Shown here piece after piece: positions 6,292-12,402 of a stretch of DNA of 12,402 nucleotides. Source of the DNA: Polaromonas sp. (lineage in GTDB: Bacteria; Pseudomonadota; Gammaproteobacteria; Burkholderiales; Burkholderiaceae_C); contig JAJAYS010000377.1 of the NCBI GenBank assembly GCA_026786065.1, forward strand, positions 1 to 12,402. Direction: 5' to 3'. The position numbers and the translations under genes were made by a program. Under the pieces are notes generated by a model, which saw only the letters and a list, made by a program, of their open reading frames with translations, had not been told where the DNA came from and searched no databases. Every line of letters starts with the position of its first letter. The first letter of the stretch is position 1.

Positions 6292-6700
6292 GGGGACGCG
6301 AATGTGAGGCTTAAGGTCTAACGCGAAGCTCACGTAGACCGCTTGCGCGGAGGCCTTAAGGAAGACCGCACCGCCTGCGTCCACCGCATCCGCGTCCTGC
6401 TTGCCGGGTTGTATGGCAATGCTCCCCCTTAATACCAGGAAGAAGTCGTCCGTTTGCATCGTGCTCGTCCCAAACGAATAGCCCCCTGACTTTGCCAACC
6501 AGAGGATCGTGGCCATTGAACTGGCCGACCGTTCTTGGCTGGAAGTGCCCGGTGAAAACGGCAAGCTTCCCGGCGAGATTGATGCTTTTTATCGGTACGA
6601 GGTCCTTGCAGGGCAGGAAGTCTGAGTCGACACGGTAGCCGCCATTTATGTTGTCGTTCTACCCTCTGCCGCAATCGTCGGAACCCGCCACCATCGGGAT
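6292..6700. other. gene-free stretch between toxin remnant and parC, with one orphan frame
   Basis: These 409 bases hold no gene I can name. Near the left end is an inverted repeat, GGTCTA (6315-6320) / TAGACC (6335-6340), with a 14-base loop, and two similar strings, GAGGCTTAAGG (6306-6316) and GAGGCCTTAAGG (6350-6361). From 6482 to TGA 6623-6625 an open + frame reads like real protein (RIVAIELADRSWLEVPGENG, then GEIDAFYRYEVLAGQEV). It has no good start and is separated by TAG 6479-6481 from similar-phase sequence upstream, so it looks like the tail of another broken gene of unknown family. A weak CCCG/CGGG stem just beyond the parC stop (about 6683-6697) has no T-run and is not a convincing terminator. 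Confidence 0.5.
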
Positions 6701-9058
6701 TTACTCCCCACGCAGAATCGCCCCCGGCTTGAACCCCAAATCCGCCGCCTTGCCCTTGCGCGCCCTGGCACCGCGCGCGTTGTTCAAACTGCGAATCTCC
6801 AGTGTTTCTTCGCGCGCTTTGCCGCCCCGGCCAGTGCCTTCGATTCTCACACTGCGGGTATAGGCCGCCGCACCGGCCAAAGTGTCTTTGGCGTCCAGAT
6901 CGATCAGTACCAAGCCACGCCCGCCTGCGGGCTGGGTTTTCAGTTCAGTCATCTCGAAGGTCAGAATGCGGCCGCCGGTCGAGGCGCAGGCAACGTGTGT
7001 GGCCGCAGCCAACGGTGTGGCACCCGACGAGCCGGACACGTGTGACGGCCGACACAGCGTTTCGCCTTCGCCCAAGCTCACGAAGGACTTGCCGGACCTG
7101 TTGCGCGAGGTCATGTTCTCGATACTGGCGATGAAGCCGTAGCCGCCGCTGCCGCTGAGCAGCAGGGTCGCATTGGGCGGGCCGGCAAAGTAATGCTGCA
7201 GTTGCGTGGCCGATTCGAGATCGATCAGCGTCGTCACCGGCTGGCCGTCGCCGCGCGCGCCGGGCAGTGCCGCGACCGGCACCGAGTAGATGCGGCCGCG
7301 CGAGCCGAAGGCCAGCAGCGTATCGACGCTGCGGCACTCAAACGCGGCATACAGCCCGTCGCCGGCCTTGAAGGCGAAGCCGGCCGCATCGTGCCCGTGG
7401 CCGCCGCGTGCCCGCACCCAGCCTTTGCTGCTGACGACCACCGTGACCGGCTCATCGACAACCCTGACTTCGAGCACGACTCTTTTGTCGGCGAGGATCA
7501 GCGTGCGCCTCGGGTCGGCAAACTGCTTTGCATCCTGCTCGATTTCCTTGATCAGCAGGCGTCGCAGCGCCGCCGGGCTGCCGAGAATTTCTTGCAGTCT
7601 GCCCTGCTCTTCGCGCAGGCTTTTCAGCTCCTGCTCGATCTTGATGGCCTCTAACCGTGCCAGCTGGCGCAGCCGGATGTCCAGGATGTCGTCGGCCTGC
7701 CGGTCGCTCAAGCCAAAGCGGGCCATCAGTGCCGGCTTGGGCTCATCGGCCCCGCGAATGATGGCGATCACTTCGTCGATGTTGAGCAGCACCAGCTGCC
7801 GCCCTTCAAGGATGTGGATGCGGCCCAGCACCTGGTCGAGCCGGTGCTGCGAGCGCCGCTGCACCGTGGTCTGGCGAAATTCGATCCACTCGACCAGCAT
7901 CTGCCGCAGCGACTTCTGCGTCGGCTTGCCGTCCAGCCCGACCATCGTCAGGTTGATCGGCGACGAGCTTTCCAGGCTGGTGTGCGCCAGCAGCGTGTTG
8001 ATCAGTTCGGCCTGCGCGATGCGGCTGGTCTTGGGTTCAAACACCAGCCGCACGGCGGCGTCTTTGCTCGACTCGTCGCGCACCACGTCAAGCACCGCCA
8101 GCACACTCTGCTTGAGCTGCACCTGCTCCTGGCTCAACGCTTTCTTGCCGGCGCGCACCTTCGGGTTGGTCAGCTCTTCGATTTCTTCAAGCACCCGCTG
8201 GGTACTGACGCCGGGCGGCAACTCCTGCACCACGAGCTGCCACTGGCCGCGCGCCAGGTCTTCGATCTTCCAGCGTGCCCGCACCTTCAGCGAGCCGCGG
8301 CCGGTGCCGTAAGCGGCAGCAATCTCGGCGGTGCTGGAGATGATCTGCCCGCCGCCGGGGTAGTCGGGGCCGGTGACCAGCGCGTACAGCGCTTCGTCGC
8401 CGAGCTGCGGCGCCTTAACGAGGGCGACGCAGGCGTCGGCGATCTCCCGCAGGTTGTGACTCGGGATTTCAGTCGCCAGACCGACCGCGATACCGCTGGC
8501 TCCATTGAGCAGCGTGAACGGTAGCCGCGCCGGCAACTGCCTGGGCTCTTCGGTTGAGCCGTCGTAGTTTGGAATGAACTCGACCGTGCCTTCGTCGATC
8601 TCGTCGATCAGCAGGCTGGTGATGCGGCTAAGGCGCGCCTCGGTGTAGCGCATGGCCGCAGCGCCGTCGCCGTCGCGCGAGCCAAAATTTCCCTGACCGT
8701 CGATCAGCGGATAGCGCTGCGAAAAGTTTTGCGCCATGCGCACCAGCGCGTCGTAGGCCGCCTGGTCGCCGTGCGGGTGAAAGCGGCCCAGCACATCGCC
8801 GACAACGCGGGCACTTTTGACCGGCCTGGCCCCGGTCTGGCCATTGGCTCCGCCGAAACCCAGGCCCATGCGCGCCATGCTGTAGAGGATGCGGCGTTGC
8901 ACCGGCTTCTGGCCGTCGCAGACATCGGGCAGCGCGCGGCCTTTGACGACCGACAGCGCGTATTCAAGGTAGGCGCGCTGGGCGTAGGCAGCCAGTGAAT
9001 CGGCGTCCGGCGACTCGGGGCCAGGGGCCAACGGTTCGGGGGTGAAAAGATCGTTCAT
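6701..9058 (-). CDS. parC: DNA topoisomerase IV subunit A
   Basis: This encodes 785 residues, slightly longer than E. coli ParC (752). ParC is the DNA-breaking subunit of the ParC2ParE2 enzyme that decatenates daughter chromosomes. The N-terminal breakage-reunion domain carries [19 protein letters not shown] (40-58), [17 protein letters not shown] (94-110) and the catalytic Tyr138 in [14 protein letters not shown] coiled-coil tower region with a [14 protein letters not shown] segment follows in the middle, then a C-terminal beta-pinwheel domain ending in a basic tail. The gene is ParC rather than GyrA because of its parE neighbour, the short pinwheel region and the absence of a recognisable GyrA box. 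At the quinolone-resistance positions it has Gln99 and Asp103 where E. coli ParC has Ser80 and Glu84. The start ATG has only a weak ribosome-binding site. It lies 170 bases downstream of parE on the same strand and is probably cotranscribed with it. Confidence 0.97.
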   Translation of the reverse strand: MNDLFTPEPLAPGPESPDADSLAAYAQRAYLEYALSVVKGRALPDVCDGQKPVQRRILYSMARMGLGFGGANGQTGARPVKSARVVGDVLGRFHPHGDQAAYDALVRMAQNFSQRYPLIDGQGNFGSRDGDGAAAMRYTEARLSRITSLLIDEIDEGTVEFIPNYDGSTEEPRQLPARLPFTLLNGASGIAVGLATEIPSHNLREIADACVALVKAPQLGDEALYALVTGPDYPGGGQIISSTAEIAAAYGTGRGSLKVRARWKIEDLARGQWQLVVQELPPGVSTQRVLEEIEELTNPKVRAGKKALSQEQVQLKQSVLAVLDVVRDESSKDAAVRLVFEPKTSRIAQAELINTLLAHTSLESSSPINLTMVGLDGKPTQKSLRQMLVEWIEFRQTTVQRRSQHRLDQVLGRIHILEGRQLVLLNIDEVIAIIRGADEPKPALMARFGLSDRQADDILDIRLRQLARLEAIKIEQELKSLREEQGRLQEILGSPAALRRLLIKEIEQDAKQFADPRRTLILADKRVVLEVRVVDEPVTVVVSSKGWVRARGGHGHDAAGFAFKAGDGLYAAFECRSVDTLLAFGSRGRIYSVPVAALPGARGDGQPVTTLIDLESATQLQHYFAGPPNATLLLSGSGGYGFIASIENMTSRNRSGKSFVSLGEGETLCRPSHVSGSSGATPLAAATHVACASTGGRILTFEMTELKTQPAGGRGLVLIDLDAKDTLAGAAAYTRSVRIEGTGRGGKAREETLEIRSLNNARGARARKGKAADLGFKPGAILRGE

Positions 9059-9228
9059 GGCGTGATGAGAACTTCGCTGAATGACGCGAACGTCGGGGTT
9101 GAATTCGGAGCGCTGCCGGGTGGCGCGGGGGCAGGCTCAGCCGGTGCGGCGGCGGCTGCGGCTTCGGCTTCGGTAAGGGCGCTCTGCCGCAGCCGACGCC
9201 GCCTGCGGGCGTTGCGGGCTTTGCGGCA
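9059..9228. other. GC-rich low-complexity spacer between parE and parC
   Basis: These 170 bases, unusually long for two subunit genes in one transcript, are dominated by GC-rich triplet-like runs (GCGGCGGCGG, GCTTCGGCTTCGG). A 30-codon frame on the - strand starts with an ATG overlapping the parE stop (TGATG) and runs to about 9137, coding an Arg/Ser/Ala-rich peptide with no family features. I read the stretch as non-coding, perhaps slippage-expanded sequence. No hairpin with a T-run is present, so readthrough from parE to parC is expected. Confidence 0.5.
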
Positions 9229-11244
9229 TCAGACGTCGATTTCCACCGCGTCGCCGTGCAGCTCCATCAGCTCGCGCCGCGCCGCAGCCTCGCCCTTGCC
9301 CATCAGCTTGGTGATCAGGCTTTCGGTCTGCAGAAAATCCTGGTTGCCGAGCTGCACCGGCAGCAGGCGGCGGGTGTCGGGGTTCAGCGTGGTTTCCCAC
9401 AGCTGCTCGGCGCTCATCTCGCCCAGGCCCTTGAAGCGGCTGATGCTCCAGGCGCCCTCCTTGACGCCGTCCTTGCGCAGCTTGTCGAGAATCGCGGTGA
9501 GCTCGCCGGCGTCGAGCGCATAAACCTTGGCAGCCGGCTTTTTGCCGCGTGCCGGCGCATCGACCCGAAACAGCGGTGGCCGCGCCACATACAGGTTGCC
9601 GGCCTCGATCAGCTTCGGGAAATGGCGAAAGAACAGCGTCAGCAGCAGCACCTGGATGTGCGAGCCATCGACATCGGCGTCGCTCAGGATGCAGACCTTG
9701 CCGTAGCGCAGCCCGCTCATATCGGGCGTGTCGTTCGGGCCGTGCGGATCGACGCCGATGGCCACCGCGATGTCGTGAATCTCGTTGTTGGCAAACAGCC
9801 GGTCGCGCTCGACCTCCCAAGTGTTCAGAACCTTGCCACGAAGCGGCAAAATCGCCTGGCTCTCCTTGTCGCGGCCCATCTTGGCGCTGCCGCCGGCCGA
9901 GTCGCCCTCGACCAGAAACACCTCGTTGTGCGCCAGATCCCTGGACTCGCAATCGGTCAGTTTGCCGGGCAACACCGCCACGCCGGAGCCCTTGCGTTTC
10001 TCGACTTTTTGCCCGGCCTTTTGCCGCCACTGCGCGGCGCGTATCGTCAGCTCGGCCAGCTTTTTGCCGTAATCGACGTGCTGGTTCAACCACAACTCCA
10101 GCGTCGGCCGCACGAAGTTGGAGACCAGCCGTACCGCATCGCGCGAATTGAGCCGCTCCTTGATTTGCCCCTGAAATTGCGGGTCCAGCACCTTGGCCGA
10201 CAGCACATAGCTGGCACGCGCAAACACGTCCTCGGGCAGCAGCTTGACGCCCTTGGGCAGCAGCGCATGCAGCTCGATGAAGCTTTTTACCGCGGTAAAA
10301 AGGCCGTCGCGCAGTCCGCTCTCGTGGGTGCCGCCGGCGCTGGTCGGAATCAGGTTGACATAGCTTTCGCGCACCGGCTGGCCGTCTTCGGTGAAGGCCA
10401 CGCACCAGCTGGCGCCCTCGCCTTCGGCAAAACTTTCATGGGCGGCATCGGCAAAGCCTTCACCTTCAAACAGCGGAATCACCGGCTCGCCGTTTAAGGT
10501 CTGCATCAGGTAGTCGCGCAGTCCGCCCTTGTAAATCCAGCTCTGGCTTTCTTTGGTTTTCTCGACCGTCAAAGTGACCGTGACGCCAGGCATCAGCACC
10601 GCCTTGCTGCGCAAAAGGTGCGTCAGCTCGGGCATGGGCAGCAGCGGGGATTCAAAATAGCTCGCGTCGGGCCAGGCACGTACCGACGTGCCACTTTTGC
10701 GGTCGCCTTCGCGGGCCGGCGTGATCTTCAATTTCTCGATGACGTCGCCACCTGAAAAAACCAGCCGGGCCACCTTGCCGTCGCGGTACGAGGCGACTTC
10801 GAGCCGCTTCGACAGCGCGTTGGTGACGCTGACGCCGACCCCATGCAGACCACCCGAAAAACTGTAGGCCCCGCCCTTGCCCTTGTCGAACTTTCCGCCC
10901 GCATGCAGCCGGGTGAAGACCAGCTCGACCACCGGCGCTTTTTCTTCCGGGTGCAGGCCGAACGGAATCCCGCGGCCGTCGTCGTCAACCGCGACCGAGC
11001 CGTCGGCATGCAGCGTGACCCTGAGCTTTTTGCCGTAGCCGGCCAGTGCTTCGTCGGCCGAGTTGTCGAGCACCTCCTGGATGATGTGCAGCGGCGTGTC
11101 GGTGCGGGTGTACATGCCGGGGCGCTGCTTGACCGGCTCCAGGCCCTTGAGCACGCGAATCGAGCTTTCGGAATAGCCGGACCCGGACGCAGAAGGCGCG
11201 GCGGCGGAAGAGGAGCGGTTTGCTGAGGTGGGTTTTTCGGGCAT
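9229..11244 (-). CDS. parE: DNA topoisomerase IV subunit B
   Basis: This encodes 671 residues from ATG 11244 (MPEKPTS...); ParE is the ATPase subunit that drives ParC. The GHKL ATPase domain has N61 in EVLDNSADEAL, DDDGRGIPFG (87-96) and the glycine-rich lid GGLHGVGVSVTNALS (131-145). The transducer domain follows. The TOPRIM domain has E447 in FLVEGDSAGGSAKMGR and the Asp cluster of SDADVDGSHI (521-530). The C-terminus ends in the usual NPDTRRLLPV and a Glu/Arg-rich helix. The first 22 or so residues are a Ser/Ala-rich, probably disordered leader. An in-frame ATG at 11286 would add 14 residues (MQAGIQSRQ...). It has AGG nearby, but the added stretch does not resemble ParE N-termini, and a TACAAT -10-like hexamer (- strand of 11268-11273) sits inside it. 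I therefore prefer 11244, although its Shine-Dalgarno sequence is weak. Confidence 0.96.
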   Translation of the reverse strand: MPEKPTSANRSSSAAAPSASGSGYSESSIRVLKGLEPVKQRPGMYTRTDTPLHIIQEVLDNSADEALAGYGKKLRVTLHADGSVAVDDDGRGIPFGLHPEEKAPVVELVFTRLHAGGKFDKGKGGAYSFSGGLHGVGVSVTNALSKRLEVASYRDGKVARLVFSGGDVIEKLKITPAREGDRKSGTSVRAWPDASYFESPLLPMPELTHLLRSKAVLMPGVTVTLTVEKTKESQSWIYKGGLRDYLMQTLNGEPVIPLFEGEGFADAAHESFAEGEGASWCVAFTEDGQPVRESYVNLIPTSAGGTHESGLRDGLFTAVKSFIELHALLPKGVKLLPEDVFARASYVLSAKVLDPQFQGQIKERLNSRDAVRLVSNFVRPTLELWLNQHVDYGKKLAELTIRAAQWRQKAGQKVEKRKGSGVAVLPGKLTDCESRDLAHNEVFLVEGDSAGGSAKMGRDKESQAILPLRGKVLNTWEVERDRLFANNEIHDIAVAIGVDPHGPNDTPDMSGLRYGKVCILSDADVDGSHIQVLLLTLFFRHFPKLIEAGNLYVARPPLFRVDAPARGKKPAAKVYALDAGELTAILDKLRKDGVKEGAWSISRFKGLGEMSAEQLWETTLNPDTRRLLPVQLGNQDFLQTESLITKLMGKGEAAARRELMELHGDAVEIDV

Positions 11245-11292
11245 GGCGGATAGCAGAATTTGGCGGGATTGTATTCCGGCCTGCATCTATAC

Positions 11293-11308
11293 CTGTACAA
11301 AAAACCAG
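11293..11308. promoter_or_regulatory. candidate LexA (SOS) box between parE and the MFS gene
   Basis: The sequence CTGTACAAAAAACCAG has the CTGT-N8-ACAG layout of the proteobacterial LexA box with one mismatch (CCAG for ACAG) and an A/T-rich centre, as true boxes have. It lies in the 177-base divergent gap, 49 bases from the parE ATG and 114 from the MFS ATG. It is about 20 bases upstream of a TACAAT -10-like hexamer facing parE (11268-11273), which would put it over the -35 region of that promoter. Topoisomerase IV is not a classic SOS target, so chance remains a real possibility. Confidence 0.35.
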
Positions 11309-11421
11309 CTCTCCAAGCCCGCCCGACCGGGACTCGCGCAAGCTCACGGCCGGCCAAGTGCGGCGCCGGATCGGCTCAAGGCTTAAAGTCGGAGCTTCGC
11401 CCTCTTTGTCGCCCTGCCGCC

Positions 11422-12402
11422 ATGTCCGCTTTTTCTGCACCCAAACTTTCCATTGCCCAGATTCTGGTGTGCGGGGCGGCCATCGTCACGCTGTCGATGG
11501 GCATTCGCCACGGCTTCGGTCTGTGGCTGCTGCCAATCACGCAGGCCCAGGGCTGGAGCCGCGAGACCTTCTCGTTTGCTCTCGCGGTGCAGAACCTGGC
11601 CTGGGGCGTGTGCGGCATCTTTGCCGGCATGGTGGCCGACCGCTTCGGCGCGTTCCGGGTGCTGATCGGCGGTGCATTGCTGTATGCGCTGGGGCTGGTC
11701 GGCATGGCGCTGGCGCCGACCGGACTGCTTTTTACGCTAACGGCCGGGGTGCTGATCGGGGCGGCGCAGGCCGGTACCACCTATGCGGTGATCTACGGCG
11801 TGATTGGCCGCAACATTCCGGCCAGCCGACGCTCGTGGGCGATGGGCGTGGCCGCTGCGGCCGGCTCGTTCGGCCAGTTTTTCATGGTGCCGGTCGAAGG
11901 CTTTTTGATCAGCAGCTTTGGCTGGCAACAGGCGCTGCTGATCCTTGGCATGGCGGTGCTGCTGGTGGTACCGCTGGCCTTCGGCCTGCGTGAACATGCG
12001 TTCTCAACCGGTGTGCATGCCAAACGCGACCAGACGATCGCGCAAGCGCTCGGCGAAGCCTTCAAATACCCGAGCTTTCAATTGCTGATGGCCGGCTATT
12101 TTGTGTGTGGCTTCCAGGTGGTTTTCATCGCGGTCCATATGCCGAGCTACCTGAAGGACAAGGGCCTGTCGCCCGAGGTGGCGGGTTACGCGCTGGCGCT
12201 GATCGGGCTGTTCAATGTGTTCGGCACCTATGCCGCCGGGGTACTCGGGCAAACGCTCGCCAAGCGCAAGATTCTGGCGACGATCTACTTCTCGCGTGCG
12301 GTCGTCATTGCGGTGTTTCTGGCTGCGCCGCTGAGCCCCGCCAGCGTGTATGTTTTTTCCAGCTTGATGGGCCTTCTGTGGCTTTCGACCGTGCCGGTCA
12401 CC
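11422..12402 (+). CDS. major facilitator superfamily transporter, N-terminal part, 3' truncated by window edge
   Basis: The frame from ATG 11422 stays open to the last base (327 residues visible of about 400 expected). It shows the MFS pattern: hydrophobic segments around residues 12-28, 50-70, 79-98, 103-128, 138-158 and 168-188, a charged central loop (about 189-215), then further segments around 218-240, 253-279, 287-303 and 308 onward. The family A-motif is present between segments 2 and 3 (GMVADRFGAFRV, 69-80). The N-terminus MGIRHGFGLWLLPI and AGTTYAVIYGVIGR place it with the monocarboxylate/YcxA-like MFS group of proton-linked inner-membrane transporters for small organic acids or drugs; the substrate cannot be read from sequence. 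There is no obvious ribosome-binding site before the ATG; the next in-frame Met is residue 26, inside segment 1, so this start is the best available. It is divergent from parE with no functional link apparent. Confidence 0.9.
   Translation, partial: MSAFSAPKLSIAQILVCGAAIVTLSMGIRHGFGLWLLPITQAQGWSRETFSFALAVQNLAWGVCGIFAGMVADRFGAFRVLIGGALLYALGLVGMALAPTGLLFTLTAGVLIGAAQAGTTYAVIYGVIGRNIPASRRSWAMGVAAAAGSFGQFFMVPVEGFLISSFGWQQALLILGMAVLLVVPLAFGLREHAFSTGVHAKRDQTIAQALGEAFKYPSFQLLMAGYFVCGFQVVFIAVHMPSYLKDKGLSPEVAGYALALIGLFNVFGTYAAGVLGQTLAKRKILATIYFSRAVVIAVFLAAPLSPASVYVFSSLMGLLWLSTVPVT

Noticed and set aside
6316..6322. GTCTAAC matches the RYYYAAC core of an integron attC site, next to a toxin-antitoxin remnant.
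   Set aside because: No matching GTTRRRY partner with the paired inner boxes was found within the next ~150 bases; a 7-base degenerate match alone is expected by chance.
6181..6564. Minus-strand open frame of 127 codons over the toxin remnant and gene-free stretch, with some natural-looking segments.
   Set aside because: It overlaps the recognisable toxin end on the opposite strand and matches no family I know; no ribosome-binding site is evident.
7290..8312. Long + strand open frame of 340 codons within parC.
   Set aside because: Antisense to the strongly conserved ParC frame; the Ser/Arg/Cys-rich translation is a shadow.
9137..9229. A 30-codon frame whose ATG overlaps the parE stop (TGATG), suggesting a small coupled gene between parE and parC.
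   Set aside because: The peptide is Arg/Ser/Ala-rich, mirrors the GC-rich triplet-like DNA, has no family features and no separate ribosome-binding site.
11220..11993. Open + frame of 257 codons overlapping the MFS gene start.
   Set aside because: The frame beginning at ATG 11422 gives a clean MFS protein with the A-motif; this one is out of phase and Arg/Gly-rich.
1..12402. CRISPR array, tRNA/rRNA genes, insertion-sequence ends or transposase genes.
   Set aside because: I looked on both strands and saw no regularly spaced repeats, no tRNA-like cloverleaf sequence, no transposase motifs and no paired terminal inverted repeats.

Overview
The window is high-GC DNA from a betaproteobacterium, most likely a Comamonadaceae-type member of the Burkholderiales. 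The evidence is the style of the parE/parC proteins, the CoA-ligase and RidA variants, the GC-rich third codon positions, and an intergenic hairpin element (around 1511-1566) resembling the short repeats scattered through Polaromonas, Rhodoferax and Acidovorax genomes. This assignment rests on recognition from memory, not on a database search.

Layout. (1) 1-1470, + strand: the 3' end of an alpha-E (DUF403) gene, then a bacterial transglutaminase-like protease 3 nt downstream. This is the right half of the known ATP-grasp / alpha-E / transglutaminase cluster. (2) 1621-2896, + strand: a long-type RidA/YjgF protein and a fumarylacetoacetate-hydrolase-family protein. (3) 2917-5463, - strand: a two-gene operon of an oxalyl-CoA-synthetase-like (Pcs60/AAE3-type) acyl-CoA ligase and a ketopantoate-reductase-family gene. 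The second gene carries an in-frame amber stop at codon 40, so the NADPH-binding N-terminus is cut off from the rest. (4) 5464-6700: about 1.2 kb with no intact gene, containing the decayed remains of a type II toxin-antitoxin pair (TIGR02574/Unstab_antitox antitoxin plus RelE/ParE-family toxin). The toxin has lost its start codon, gained stops and suffered a frameshift. (5) 6701-11244, - strand: parE then parC, the two subunits of topoisomerase IV, both intact. (6) 11422 to the right edge, + strand: a partial MFS transporter, divergent from parE. The divergent gap contains a near-consensus LexA-box-like sequence.

How it fits together. The right half is housekeeping chromosome. The left half is a run of small metabolic and peptide-modification genes. 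The most informative features are the broken ones: a single nonsense codon in an otherwise well-preserved reductase (recent loss or sequence error), and a toxin-antitoxin relic with several independent lesions (old loss). I did not find a convincing new defence system or mobile element. The least understood functional unit is the ATP-grasp / alpha-E / transglutaminase cluster at the left edge, whose substrate is unknown.
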